Source of the DNA: Bin34 sp963422415
GTDB taxonomy: Bacteria; Chloroflexota; Anaerolineae; Caldilineales; Caldilineaceae
Direction of reading: 5' to 3'
NCBI GenBank assembly: GCA_963422415.1
Contig: OY729430.1
Span: 186,001 to 250,000, forward strand
DNA: 64,000 nucleotides
Part shown: positions 33,304-44,338 of the stretch, one piece after another
Layout of the letters: every line of letters starts with the position of its first letter
Position numbering within the stretch: the stretch's first letter is position 1
Translations under genes and position numbers: made by a program
Notes under the pieces: generated by a model
What the model saw: the letters and a program-made list of their open reading frames with translations, nothing else
The model's database searches: none
What the model was told of the DNA's origin: nothing

Positions 33304-33873
33304 ATGCATGCCGTCGCTTCCGGAATCTCCTCTCGCAAGGCGCGCCTCCGAATCACACCGGCCTTGGTCTTGGCCTTGGCCGTGTTGACCCTCCTGATCA
33401 CCTTGATCGGCCTTGTGACATACCGCCTGCTGGTGGATGTTGGCCCACCCCTCGCCGTGGGGCAACCCGCCCCCGAATTTCAACTGGAAACCTTCGGCGG
33501 AGAGCGGATTTCCCTGTCGGAACTGAGAGGACAGGGAGTGGTTCTCAATTTCTGGGCCAGTTGGTGTGGCCCCTGTCGGGCGGAAGCGGAATTGCTGGAG
33601 TCCGCGTGGCGCCGGGAACAGGGACGGGGTATCGTTTTCATCGGGATAGCGTATCTGGACCAGCTGCCCGCCGCACAGCGGTTTCTGGAGGAATTCCACG
33701 TTACCTACCTGAATGGCCGGGACAAGGGCAGCCACATCTCCCGGCAGTACGATCTGTTGGGAGTCCCGGAAACCTACTTCATAGATCCCAACGGCATCCT
33801 GGCGCGCCAGCACAAGGGAATTCTGACCGATCCGGACCAATTCCAGCGGTGGCTGGACCAGATCAGACCGTAG
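33304..33873 (+). CDS. Membrane-anchored thioredoxin-like protein, TlpA/ResA/CcmG family
   Basis: A 189-residue protein from the ATG at 33304. An N-terminal helix (LVLALAVLTLLITLIGLVTY) anchors a thioredoxin domain with the redox site WCGPC (Cys88, Cys91), the VGQPAPEFQLETFGGERISL entry strand and the cis-Pro region GVPETYFIDPNG. It should pass electrons to CcmH or apocytochrome c on the outer face. Its place between ccmH and ccmF supports a cytochrome c maturation role. Confidence 0.9.
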   Translation: MHAVASGISSRKARLRITPALVLALAVLTLLITLIGLVTYRLLVDVGPPLAVGQPAPEFQLETFGGERISLSELRGQGVVLNFWASWCGPCRAEAELLESAWRREQGRGIVFIGIAYLDQLPAAQRFLEEFHVTYLNGRDKGSHISRQYDLLGVPETYFIDPNGILARQHKGILTDPDQFQRWLDQIRP

Positions 33874-33883
33874 TGGCCCCACC

Positions 33884-35854
<1,971 letters not shown>

Positions 35855-35860
35855 GATTTC

Positions 35861-36070
35861 ATGGCAACGTCGCCTTGGCTGCTGGCCAGTCTGGCCCTGC
35901 TGCTGTTCGGAGGATTGCTCCTGTGGGCGCTCTGGCCGTTGCGAGTCAGGAGCCCGGACCGAGCGGCGAACCCTGTCCCGGACCTGTCCGATCATGCAGG
36001 AACCGTTCCCGCGGATGCCAGCGATCCCGAGCCTCCCCCACCAGATACACGGAACCGGTCACCAAAATGA
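35861..36070 (+). CDS. Small membrane protein following ccmF
   Basis: A 69-residue protein, MATSPWLLASLALLLFGG at the start, with one membrane helix (LLASLALLLFGGLLLWAL) and a Pro/Asp-rich tail. It lies six bases after ccmF and may be a small accessory protein similar in layout to CcmD or the N-terminus of CcmI. Its 3' end overlaps the 3' end of folC on the other strand by 125 bases, which lowers confidence. No family motif is seen. Confidence 0.45.
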   Translation: MATSPWLLASLALLLFGGLLLWALWPLRVRSPDRAANPVPDLSDHAGTVPADASDPEPPPPDTRNRSPK

Positions 36071-37421
36071 TCCAGTCGGGCCGGACATGGACCAAGGCGT
36101 CGTCCAAGGCATGTCCGACATCCCTGAACAGCCCCACAACCCTGTCCCGGTGGCGCAACGGAAAGGCATCCCGCAGCTCGCCCGGGGAGTGGCTGGCCTT
36201 GCCAAACACATGAGGCTGGCAAAACCGGAAGTCACCGGGCAACCGGGCCAGGGCCGCGAGAATGGACACGGCGTCCTTGGTACGCAGCATGCCTGCCAGC
36301 ACATGAAACCTGCGCCGAGGATACATTTCCACCAAGGCCTTCACCAAGGCCCGCATCTTGGGGGGATTGTGGGCACAGTCGACGACTACGGGCGGGTAGG
36401 ACTGCAGGATCTCCATGCGACCCGGCACCGGACCCACCGCCAATCCCCGCTGCAGGGCATCGGTCGCGATTTTCACTTGGCCATCCGCCTGCAGCAGGTC
36501 CAACGCGGCCACGGCTTGCGCTGCATTGGCGATATGGCCCGCGGCGTGATCCGGCAGTTGCAGGCGTCGGCGCTCGGCAAAGGGACTGCGCAGAGAGAAT
36601 GCAGTCGGACCTGCAGACGAGCGCACGACGCTGTACTTGAACGTCCAGTCGCAAGTGTCGTCCCAAGCCGGCCCCACGGTGTGCAGGTCTACCCGGCAAC
36701 GGCGGGCCTCCTCGACAATGCGAGACAGAAGCGCGGGCTGCGTCACCCCGGTCAGAGCCAAGCTGTGCGGCTTGATGACACCGGCCTTGTGCTCCGCTAC
36801 GCTCTCCAAGGCGCCTCCCAGCGACTTCAGGTGATCCCGCCCGACATTGGTGATCAGGCTCAGTCGGGGATCCAGCACATTGGTGGGATCCCAGCGACCT
36901 CCCAATCCGCATTCCACAATGCCCCAATCGACCTGTTCCTGGGCCAGAAAGAGGAATGTCAAGGCCACCCAGGCTTCGCCGTAGCGCAGACGCGGCGCGG
37001 AGCCGGCTCCGCGTTGCCAGTGGCCATACTGGCGGGCAAAGTCGGCCAGCAAGGCGTTGAAACCTTCCAGGGAGATCCACTGCCCGTCGACAATGAGCTT
37101 TTCATGGGGCATCTGCAGATACGGACTGATGTGATGACCGGCCCGATATCCAGCCGCTTGGAGTATCCGAGCCAGCAAGGTAGTGACGGAAGTCTTGCCA
37201 CTGGTGCCTGCCACATGCACCGCAGCAAATTTCCGATGCGGATCTCCCACGGTCTGCAGGAAGGCCTCCAGCCGCTGCAGGGAGTCGGCGGGCCCACAGG
37301 GAGAGACCGCCGGGAACGGGGACTGACGGGACGGGACGGCGGGTTCCTGAATCAAGCCCCAAAGCCAGGCATACCGGTGGCGGTACTCCGCCACGGCGGA
37401 AGGGAAAGACGGGATGGGCAC
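35946..37421 (-). CDS. folC: Folylpolyglutamate synthase/dihydrofolate synthase (Mur ligase family)
   Basis: A GTG at 37421, 10 bases after the glyA stop, gives 491 residues and a plausible N-terminus (VPIPSFPSAVAEYRHRYAWL); no ATG fits better. The ATP loop reads HVAGTSGKTSVTTLLA (family GTNGKGS), followed by SPYLQMPHEKLIVDG, ECGLGGRWDPTNVLD, ITNVGRDHLKSLG, KAGVIK and VDCAHNPPKM. It adds glutamate to folates, and in some bacteria also makes dihydrofolate. Its pairing with glyA on one transcript joins two folate one-carbon steps. The protein is longer than the typical 420-440 residues, mainly at the C-terminus. Confidence 0.88.
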   Translation of the reverse strand: MPIPSFPSAVAEYRHRYAWLWGLIQEPAVPSRQSPFPAVSPCGPADSLQRLEAFLQTVGDPHRKFAAVHVAGTSGKTSVTTLLARILQAAGYRAGHHISPYLQMPHEKLIVDGQWISLEGFNALLADFARQYGHWQRGAGSAPRLRYGEAWVALTFLFLAQEQVDWGIVECGLGGRWDPTNVLDPRLSLITNVGRDHLKSLGGALESVAEHKAGVIKPHSLALTGVTQPALLSRIVEEARRCRVDLHTVGPAWDDTCDWTFKYSVVRSSAGPTAFSLRSPFAERRRLQLPDHAAGHIANAAQAVAALDLLQADGQVKIATDALQRGLAVGPVPGRMEILQSYPPVVVDCAHNPPKMRALVKALVEMYPRRRFHVLAGMLRTKDAVSILAALARLPGDFRFCQPHVFGKASHSPGELRDAFPLRHRDRVVGLFRDVGHALDDALVHVRPDWIILVTGSVYLVGEARDRWHPRERFLHDRTGPGQGSPLGPGS

Positions 37422-37431
37422 GCAGGGGAAA

Positions 37432-38781
37432 TCAGGCCGGAACGGGAAAATCCTGCACCAACTCTCGCACCTCGGACTTGATGCGGCGTAGTCGGTCCGA
37501 GTCGAAGGGGTCTTGGGTAACGGCGCCAATCCACCGACCGATTTGGCGAAATTCCGGCTGTCCCATGCCTCGGGTGGTGGCCGCGGGAGATCCCAGACGA
37601 ATGCCACTGGTCACACGGGGGGGACGGGGATCAAAGGGGATCATGTTCTTGTTGCAGTGCAGGCCGACTTGGTCCATGGCCGTCTCCACCGCTTGGCCGG
37701 TCACTTTCTGCTGGTTGAAGCTGTTGAGATCCACCAGGACCAAGTGATTGTCCGTGCCGCCGGACACCAGCCGCAAGCCTTCCTGCACGAGAGTTTCCCC
37801 CAAAATCCGGGCGTTGTCCAGGGTCCGTTCCTGATATGTCCGGAATTCCGGCTGCAGGGCCTCGCCCAACCCCACGGCCTTGCCCGCAATCATGTGCATC
37901 AGGGGGCCACCCTGCTGACCAGGAAATACACAGCGATCGATCGCCTTGGCCCACTTCCGACGACAGAGAATCAGGCCGCCCCGAGCCGCGCGGAGGGTCT
38001 TGTGGGTCGTGGTGGTCACTACATCGCAGTAGGGCACCGGATCGGGATGCAGTCCGGTGGCCACCAGGCCCGCCACATGGGCCATATCCATCAGCAGTAG
38101 GGATTCCGTTTCGTCCGCGATGCGACGCAACGCCTCGAAATCGAAGTGGCGGGGATAGGCGCTGGCGCCGGCCACAATCAGCCGGGGCTTGAAGCCCAGG
38201 GCGAGCTCCCGCACTTCCTCGTAGTCCAGCCGCTCGGTCTCGGGATGAACCCCGTAGTGCTCGAAGTTGTACAGCTGCCCTGAACTGTTGAGGTGAAAAC
38301 CGTGAGTCAAGTGCCCGCCGTGATCCAACTTCAGCGCCAGCACCCTGTCCTGGGGCTTCAACAAGGCTTGGTAGGCCGCCGCATTGGCCTGCGCGCCTGA
38401 ATGAGGCTGTACATTGACATGATCCGCGCCAAACAGCTCCAAGGCCCGGTCGATTGCCAACCGCTCCACGACATCCACCTGCTGGCAGCCGCCATAGTAC
38501 CGCTTGCCGGGATACCCTTCGGCGTATTTGTTGGTCAGCACACTGCCCATTGCCTTCAATACGCCAAGGGACACATAGTTCTCGCTGGCTATCAGCTCAA
38601 TGCCTTCGGCTTGACGGCATTGTTCCCGTTCAATGGCAGCAAACACTTCCGTGTCGTGCCAAGTCCGAGTCAGCGCCGACGTTGCATGCAGCGTTCCGCT
38701 CAAACCGTTTTTCTCACTGGGCTCCCGCCATTCACAGTTCAACAGAGAAATCGACCCACGCGTGCAAGCCACGACCTCCAT
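37432..38781 (-). CDS. glyA: Serine hydroxymethyltransferase
   Basis: The PLP enzyme that converts serine and tetrahydrofolate to glycine and methylene-tetrahydrofolate. Clear signatures: IELIASENYVS, TNKYAEGYPGKRYYGGC, QPHSGAQANAAAYQALL, AHVAGLVATGLHP, the PLP lysine in VVTTTTHKTLRAARGG, FPGQQGGPLMH and VTSGIRLGSPAATTRGM. An ATG at 38781 gives 449 residues, about 30 more than usual; the first 30 residues are unconserved, so a non-ATG start nearer SALTRTWHD is possible. With the ATG, a TATAAT box lies only 15 bases upstream, giving a nearly leaderless mRNA. Confidence 0.93.
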   Translation of the reverse strand: MEVVACTRGSISLLNCEWREPSEKNGLSGTLHATSALTRTWHDTEVFAAIEREQCRQAEGIELIASENYVSLGVLKAMGSVLTNKYAEGYPGKRYYGGCQQVDVVERLAIDRALELFGADHVNVQPHSGAQANAAAYQALLKPQDRVLALKLDHGGHLTHGFHLNSSGQLYNFEHYGVHPETERLDYEEVRELALGFKPRLIVAGASAYPRHFDFEALRRIADETESLLLMDMAHVAGLVATGLHPDPVPYCDVVTTTTHKTLRAARGGLILCRRKWAKAIDRCVFPGQQGGPLMHMIAGKAVGLGEALQPEFRTYQERTLDNARILGETLVQEGLRLVSGGTDNHLVLVDLNSFNQQKVTGQAVETAMDQVGLHCNKNMIPFDPRPPRVTSGIRLGSPAATTRGMGQPEFRQIGRWIGAVTQDPFDSDRLRRIKSEVRELVQDFPVPA

Positions 38782-38796
38782 TGTGAGCCGCGGAGG

Positions 38797-38802
38797 ATTA
38801 TA
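38797..38802 (-). promoter_or_regulatory. Probable -10 box (TATAAT) for glyA-folC
   Basis: Part of the symmetric ATTATAAT (38797-38804), which offers a perfect TATAAT on both strands. On the minus strand it lies just upstream of the first glyA ATG. The -35 is not clear. Confidence 0.45.
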
Positions 38803-39208
38803 ATCTGCAACAGCCAACCCGCGGGATTCCGAGAGTGCACGCCAGAGCGCAAATGCAACGATGCCAGTCCCTCTGCTCTCCCCGATCAGGGCGGACCTAA
38901 GCCCTTCGTCACAGGCGGATATCCGACGCCTCCGCACTCTTGGCGTATGGTGGGGACCGAGACCTGAGAACAGCGCTGCGCAATCCACATCCACCTTGTT
39001 CCGTCAGAGCAAGCTGCCCCTTGGCGCCCATGTCCGCCCATTGCAGAGAATCCCCGTGACGCGCACAAGAGGGCTACAGGCTATGCTTAAGGCAGGCAGG
39101 TTGAACTCGGCCGAAGACGACGGAGATTGCTTGCCATTCTCGGCGGCACAATCTGCAATGAGTAGAAAGACCTTCGCAAGCCCGGATTTCATTTGTCGCA
39201 ACGATCCC
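38803..39208. other. Divergent spacer between glyA and the RNA phosphodiesterase gene
   Basis: About 400 bases. The plus frame of the next gene stays open upstream to 38861 but encodes no recognisable extension. Alternative starts at 39158 or 39209 are the only plausible ones. No tRNA, riboswitch or strong hairpin was recognised, and no obvious glycine or THF riboswitch core. Confidence 0.4.
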
Positions 39209-39871
39209 ATGAAATCTCAATCCAGATCCATCGTCACTTTCCTGGGATGTCCAGTCTCGGCGCAGACGGCCACGCTGCTTCAACACTGGCGCCAAGCGGC
39301 CGCGCCGCATCTCGCCCTGTCTTCAGGAGCTCCCGTTTTGCGGTGGACGCATCCTGAATCTCTGCACCTCACTCTCCACTATTTTGGACCTGTGGCCCAA
39401 GCCTCGGTCACTGCATGTCAATCTGTCTTGGGCGAGATTGTGCAGGCGACTCCGGAAATCCCAATCCGCCTGAAGGCGTTGGCGCTCTTCCCCCGCCTCC
39501 AGACAGCACGGGGACTGTGGATGGAGGTCGAGGACCCCACGGGAACCTTGAAGCGACTGCAAGCGGACCTGGTGCAGCAGATCGAACATCTGGATCTGCC
39601 CGGCCACCGCAGGCGATTCCGTCCTCATGTCACGGTAGGCCGCATGGCCTCCAGCCTGCAGGGACCGCAGCGGCAAGAAGCCGCCAACCTCCTGCAGCAG
39701 GTAGCGGCAACACGATCGATTTCCATGCCCGCAGACAAGATTGCCCTGGTGCTCTGGTACCAGAGCGTCCCGCAACCGGGCGGCAATCTGTACCGGCCTC
39801 TTGCCACTTGGGTGCTCAACACCGCTGCGCAACAAAGACGGACCGGCTCCGAAAACCCGATGCTGGCATAG
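39209..39871 (+). CDS. thpR: RNA 2',3'-cyclic phosphodiesterase (2H family)
   Basis: A 220-residue protein from the ATG at 39209; an ATG at 39158 would add 17 residues. Both 2H catalytic motifs are present: HLTL at His53 (SLHLTLHYFG) and HVTV at His140 (RFRPHVTVGRM). The first strand IVTFLGCPVS and the later KIALVLWYQS complete the family layout. The enzyme opens 2',3'-cyclic phosphate ends and is linked to RNA end processing or repair. It leads into proB on the same strand. Confidence 0.88.
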   Translation: MKSQSRSIVTFLGCPVSAQTATLLQHWRQAAAPHLALSSGAPVLRWTHPESLHLTLHYFGPVAQASVTACQSVLGEIVQATPEIPIRLKALALFPRLQTARGLWMEVEDPTGTLKRLQADLVQQIEHLDLPGHRRRFRPHVTVGRMASSLQGPQRQEAANLLQQVAATRSISMPADKIALVLWYQSVPQPGGNLYRPLATWVLNTAAQQRRTGSENPMLA

Positions 39872-39928
39872 ACTAGAGGCGGAAAAACCGCTTCAGTCCA
39901 CGCCTTTGCCTTGCCGCAGCCCAGTCCC

Positions 39929-41056
39929 ATGACGCAGTCCCAATCCCAATCCCGGCGGCGCATTGTCGTCAAGATCGGCACCTCAATCCTGACGGACGCA
40001 ACCGACTCCCTGGATCGGGATCGCATCCAAGACCTGGCCGGCCAGGTGGCCACGCTGCGGAACGACGGGCACGAGGTGATTGTAGTCACATCCGGAGCCC
40101 GGGCCGCCGGCCGAGAAGTCCTGGAAGCCGCCGGCCTGGACGTGCCCAATGCCCGCAAGCAGATGCTGTGCGCAGTGGGACAGGCCCGTCTGGTCTGGTA
40201 CTGGGATCAGTACATGGGCCAGGTTGGGGTCCAGGTAGGCCAGGTGCTGCTCTCGCGCATGGACATCGAAGAACCCACCAGCTACCTGAATATTCAGGAC
40301 ACGCTGGAAGACCTGATTGCACACCAGATCGTGCCGGTTGTCAACGAGAACGATGTCATCGCCACGTCCGGCAGTCGCGTGGGGGACAACGACCGCATTT
40401 CGGCGATGGTGGCTGTCATGCTCCAGGCTGACCTGCTTCTGCTCCTGACGGATCAGGATGGTCTGTATACTCGAGATCCCCGGATCGATCCACAAGCTAC
40501 ACTGATTCCCGTGGTGTCCCGCGTGGACGACCGCATCTACCGTCTGGCAACCGACACTTCCACCGCGCTGGGCACGGGCGGCATGAAAACGAAGCTGGAC
40601 GCCGCCATGTCCGCCCAAAGGGCTGGCATCGATGTCATTGTCGCCAAGGGCACGATCCCCAACATCGTCTGCCGCACGGTGCAAGCCCGAGACCCACAGG
40701 GGGGCACCTTGTTTCCAGGGGCCGGCAACGTGCTCGAAAATCGGAAGCGGCGCATTCTCAGCGCTCTTCCGGCGGGTGCCGTGGTAGTGGACAAAGGCGC
40801 CCGCAACGCTCTGGTCAATCGTGGCACCAGTCTGTTGCCCGCAGGCATCACGGAGGTAAAAGGCCAGTTCCGCCGCGGCAATGTGGTGGTCCTGGTTGGT
40901 CAGGACGGTCAGCCGGGATTCGCCCACGGCATTGCCCGATACGCCAGCTCCGAAGTGGACCAAATCAAGGGCCGCCAGTCCCAGGAAATCAAGGCCATCC
41001 TAGGATATGACTACGGAGACGCTACCATTCACCGCAACGATCTGATACTGTTGTAA
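39929..41056 (+). CDS. proB: Glutamate 5-kinase with C-terminal PUA domain
   Basis: The ATG at 39929 gives 375 residues. The amino-acid kinase domain shows RRIVVKIGTSILTD, VIVVTSGARAAGREVL, PVVNENDVI, GDNDRISAMVAVMLQADLLL, LLTDQDGLYTRDPR and GTGGMKTKLDAA. The C-terminal PUA domain spans about residues 280-365 (VDKGARNALVNRGTSLLPAG). It phosphorylates glutamate in the first step of proline synthesis and is usually inhibited by proline. proA follows 37 bases later. Confidence 0.96.
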   Translation: MTQSQSQSRRRIVVKIGTSILTDATDSLDRDRIQDLAGQVATLRNDGHEVIVVTSGARAAGREVLEAAGLDVPNARKQMLCAVGQARLVWYWDQYMGQVGVQVGQVLLSRMDIEEPTSYLNIQDTLEDLIAHQIVPVVNENDVIATSGSRVGDNDRISAMVAVMLQADLLLLLTDQDGLYTRDPRIDPQATLIPVVSRVDDRIYRLATDTSTALGTGGMKTKLDAAMSAQRAGIDVIVAKGTIPNIVCRTVQARDPQGGTLFPGAGNVLENRKRRILSALPAGAVVVDKGARNALVNRGTSLLPAGITEVKGQFRRGNVVVLVGQDGQPGFAHGIARYASSEVDQIKGRQSQEIKAILGYDYGDATIHRNDLILL

Positions 41057-41093
41057 TGCCTTGCCCATTGCGTTTTTTGTGGAATCGGACGGT

Positions 41094-42371
41094 ATGACCT
41101 CGCTTTCCCCCTACATGCAGCAAATGGGGCGGACGGCCCAGCTGGCCAGCCGGCATCTGGCCGCTCTCTCCACCGGAGCCAAAAACGCGGCTTTGCGCTG
41201 CATTGCCGATGAACTGCACCAACAGCAGCCAATGGTTCTGAAAGCCAATCGCATGGACATGGACGCCGGCCACGCGAAAGGCGTTGCGGCCAGCCTGCTG
41301 GATCGCATGCTGTTGACGCCGGAACGGCTGGACAGCCTCGAGGCGGACATGCGGGCCGTTGTGCAGTTGCCGGATCCGGTCGGGACTACGCTGGACGGCT
41401 CGGAACGGGAGGATGGGCTGCGGCTCTCGCGCCGGCGCATTCCGATTGGCGTGATCGGTGTCATCTACGAGGCCCGTCCGAATGTGACCTTGGACATTGC
41501 CGCTCTCTGCCTGAAGACCGGCAATGCCGTCATCCTGCGCGGCGGCAGCGACATTCAACACAGCAACCAGGCCCTGATGCAGGTCGTCCATGCCGGTCTG
41601 GAGAAAGCCCGAATCGATCCGGGGGCCGTGCAAACGGTCGGGAACCCGGATCGGGCCTACGTAACGGAACTACTGCGGATGGACGACTATGTGGACATGA
41701 TCATTCCCCGCGGCGGGGCCGCCCTGCACCAGCTGTGCCGGGACCAGGCCTCCATGCCGGTCATCACCGGCGGCATCGGCATTTGCCACTATTTTGTGGA
41801 TGCATCCGTGGATCAGATGGGCGCCCTGAAAGTGATTGAAAACGCCAAGGTGCAGCGGCCCAGTGTCTGCAATGCATTGGACACCGTGCTCGTTCACCGC
41901 GCCATCGCGGACGCATTCATTCCCAAGTTGGCCGAACGCATGGCGGCCTGCGGCGTGGAAATGCGGATGACTCCGGATGCTATGGCCACCTTGGATGGAC
42001 ACGGCAACGGGGCCAAGGTGCAGCGGGCTCGCGAAGAGGACTTTGCGGTGGAATGGATGTCCTTGATCCTAGGCATCAAGGTAGTGGACACCATGGACGA
42101 GGCGATTGTCCACATTCAGACTCACAGCCTGAATCATTCCGATGGCATTCTGACCAACGACTTGCACAATGCCACCCGCTTCGTGGACGAGGTGAATTCC
42201 TCGGCCGTTTTTGTCAATGCCAGCACCCGCTTCAATGATGGCGGCCAATTTGGACTGGGGGCCGAGGTAGCCGTGAGCACGCAGAAACTGCACGCACGCG
42301 GCCCCTTGGGTCTGGAGGCCCTGACCAGCTATAAGTGGGTGGTGCAGGGCCAGATGCACGTCCGCGCCTGA
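41094..42371 (+). CDS. proA: Glutamate-5-semialdehyde dehydrogenase (gamma-glutamyl phosphate reductase)
   Basis: The ATG at 41094 gives 425 residues. Aldehyde-dehydrogenase-like features include PIGVIGVIYEARPNVTLDIA, LKTGNAVILRGGSD, IPRGGAALH, the catalytic Cys259 in RPSVCNALDTVLVH, and FVNASTRFNDGGQFGLGAEV. It reduces glutamyl-5-phosphate with NADPH to the semialdehyde that cyclises to pyrroline carboxylate. The product of proB is unstable, so the two enzymes usually work together. No proC is in the window. Confidence 0.96.
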   Translation: MTSLSPYMQQMGRTAQLASRHLAALSTGAKNAALRCIADELHQQQPMVLKANRMDMDAGHAKGVAASLLDRMLLTPERLDSLEADMRAVVQLPDPVGTTLDGSEREDGLRLSRRRIPIGVIGVIYEARPNVTLDIAALCLKTGNAVILRGGSDIQHSNQALMQVVHAGLEKARIDPGAVQTVGNPDRAYVTELLRMDDYVDMIIPRGGAALHQLCRDQASMPVITGGIGICHYFVDASVDQMGALKVIENAKVQRPSVCNALDTVLVHRAIADAFIPKLAERMAACGVEMRMTPDAMATLDGHGNGAKVQRAREEDFAVEWMSLILGIKVVDTMDEAIVHIQTHSLNHSDGILTNDLHNATRFVDEVNSSAVFVNASTRFNDGGQFGLGAEVAVSTQKLHARGPLGLEALTSYKWVVQGQMHVRA

Positions 42372-42388
42372 CCGTCGGCGCCAGTCGG

Positions 42389-43120
42389 ATGACCGCGCCG
42401 GGACGCATTGTAGGCATCTTGGGAGGCATGGGACCCGCCGCCACGGCGGATCTGTTTGCGCGGATCGTGCGCGCCACGCCGGCCCAAGCGGATCAGGAAC
42501 ACTTGCACATCTTGGTCGAAAGCAATCCGGCGGTTCCGGATCGCACGGCGGCCATTCTGGCAGGAGGCCCAGATCCGCTGCCGCTGCTGCAGGCCGGGAT
42601 CCGGAAACTGGCGGCCCAGGGGGCGGAACTCATTGCCATCCCCTGCAATGCAGCCCACCATTATCTGCCTCGACTGTTGTCGGTTGTCTCCTGTCCGGTG
42701 CTGGACATGATCGACGAGACTGCCCAAGCCATCCGGAAAAGCCATGGCGCTGCCGTGACCGTGGGCGTGCTGGCCACATCCGGCACCTTGGCGTGCGGTC
42801 TGTATCAGAAAGCGTTGACGGCGACGGGGCTGCAATGCCTGACGCCGGAAAAGTCAGACATCGAATTGCTGATGCAGATCATCTATGGCCCGGCGGGAAT
42901 CAAGGCCATCGGGCCCAGCCCGGATTCCCGATCCAGGCTGCAAAGGATGTGCCAGGACCTGGCCGTGCGTGGGGCCGAAGTGTTTTTGCTGGGCTGTACC
43001 GAGTTGCCGCTGGTCCTGCAGGACGGAGATGTGCCCTGGCCCTTGACAGCGTCCAACCAGGTGTTGGCCGAGGCCGTGGTGCGTGAAGCTTGGAAAGCTC
43101 CCGATTCCGACGAGCCCTAG
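42389..43120 (+). CDS. Aspartate/glutamate racemase family protein
   Basis: A 243-residue enzyme from the ATG at 42389, 17 bases after proA. It contains IVGILGGMGPAATADLF, the two catalytic cysteines in AIPCNAAHHY and LGCTELPLVL, and VLDMIDETAQAI between. This is the cofactor-independent Asp/Glu racemase (YgeA/RacD-like) layout. It may supply D-aspartate or D-glutamate, or act on another amino acid. Its stop codon shares CTAG with the recF stop on the opposite strand. Confidence 0.9.
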   Translation: MTAPGRIVGILGGMGPAATADLFARIVRATPAQADQEHLHILVESNPAVPDRTAAILAGGPDPLPLLQAGIRKLAAQGAELIAIPCNAAHHYLPRLLSVVSCPVLDMIDETAQAIRKSHGAAVTVGVLATSGTLACGLYQKALTATGLQCLTPEKSDIELLMQIIYGPAGIKAIGPSPDSRSRLQRMCQDLAVRGAEVFLLGCTELPLVLQDGDVPWPLTASNQVLAEAVVREAWKAPDSDEP

Positions 43121-44301
43121 ACCGGCTGCAACGCACCGTCCCGCACCGTCCAGCAAGCGGCGCTTTCCAGGAAGATCTGGGGAAACTGATCCCAGTCCGT
43201 GGTCGTCATGATCACCTGGTTGGCCTTGTGCACCGTCTCCACCACCGTGGCTTGGCGCATCGGGTCCAATTCGCTCATCACATCGTCCAGCAACAGCAGT
43301 GGAGCCTCTTGGCATCGTTCCTCGATGCCTGCCGCTTCCGCCAGGCGATAGGCCACGATGGCTGTGCGTTGCTGGCCCCGACTGCCGTATTCGCTGAGCA
43401 GCAGACCATTGCTGCGAAATTCCACATTGTCCCGATGCGGCCCGACACCGGTAGCGGCTCTGGTCAGATCCGTGGCCAGGGACTCCTGCAGCCGACGGAC
43501 AAAGGCTTCTTCCCAGTCTGCCCGAGACACCTCCGCCAAGTCTTCCACGTGGGAGGGGGTGGCGCGCACGGAGGGCTTGTATGTCAATCCCAACTCTTCC
43601 ATGCCTCCCGTCATCTGGGCCTGATAGGACGGAGCCTTGGCGGCCAGCAGCCGCAGCCAGCCCGCCCGAGCCTGCATGACCTTGGCGCCATGATGGACCA
43701 AGGCTTCATTCCAGTAGGCCGTTTCCTGCGTCAGCCGCTTGCCACCCACGCCGTTTCCCTGTTGCCGCAGTCGCTTCAGCAGAGCATTCCGTTCGCGCAT
43801 GACCCGTTGGTACTGCAATAGATCCCCGAAGTATGTCTTGTCCGTTTGACAGAGAGTTATGTCCAGCGCTCGGCGTCGCACACTGGGTCCTTCCGAGAGC
43901 AGGCGCGTGTCGTTGGGTATGAAAAGGATCACCCGCAATCGGCCCATCATGTCCATGGCACGCCGTCGCAGACCATCCGCCTCGAGAATCTTGCGTTCCC
44001 GGTCATCGGTCTGTCCCGGCCCGTAGAAGACCCGCAGCGCCTGTTCGTAGCCGTCCGGATCCCGCACCGTGCCTTGAATTTCAAAGAAGGACAGCGCCGG
44101 AGAAGAGGCTGCCCGGTTGATGGAATGAGAATCTGTCTGGGACTTGTGGGACTTGCAGGTCGCGAGATAGCAAATCGAGTCCAGGAAGTTGGTCTTGCCG
44201 GCCCCATTGGGTCCCTGCAGGACGGTGAAGGGCCGGTCGAATACCAGTTCCTGCTCTGCAAAGTTGCGAAATTGGGTGAGCTTGAGACGGGTCAGAAACA
44301 T
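43117..44301 (-). CDS. recF: DNA replication and repair protein RecF
   Basis: A 394-residue SMC-like ATPase. It starts MFLTRLKLTQFRNF, has the Walker A loop GPNGAGKT (residues 30-37), the signature LLSEYGSRGQQRTAIVAYRL and the Walker B PLLLLDDVMSELD. It helps RecO and RecR load RecA at gaps. It is usually near dnaA-dnaN-gyrB; here it instead follows holA, 37 bases downstream, in a tkt-DUF6391-holA-recF run. Confidence 0.95.
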   Translation of the reverse strand: MFLTRLKLTQFRNFAEQELVFDRPFTVLQGPNGAGKTNFLDSICYLATCKSHKSQTDSHSINRAASSPALSFFEIQGTVRDPDGYEQALRVFYGPGQTDDRERKILEADGLRRRAMDMMGRLRVILFIPNDTRLLSEGPSVRRRALDITLCQTDKTYFGDLLQYQRVMRERNALLKRLRQQGNGVGGKRLTQETAYWNEALVHHGAKVMQARAGWLRLLAAKAPSYQAQMTGGMEELGLTYKPSVRATPSHVEDLAEVSRADWEEAFVRRLQESLATDLTRAATGVGPHRDNVEFRSNGLLLSEYGSRGQQRTAIVAYRLAEAAGIEERCQEAPLLLLDDVMSELDPMRQATVVETVHKANQVIMTTTDWDQFPQIFLESAACWTVRDGALQPV

Positions 44302-44338
44302 GCCAGTCCTGCCCCCGCAACGAAGGCGGCAGGCGCTC

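Noticed and set aside
38861..39208. Upstream extension of the RNA phosphodiesterase
   Set aside because: The extension is open but not family-like; the conserved protein begins near 39209.
38782..39208. Glycine or THF riboswitch upstream of glyA
   Set aside because: The minus-strand leader is too short if the first ATG is used, and no known riboswitch core was recognised.
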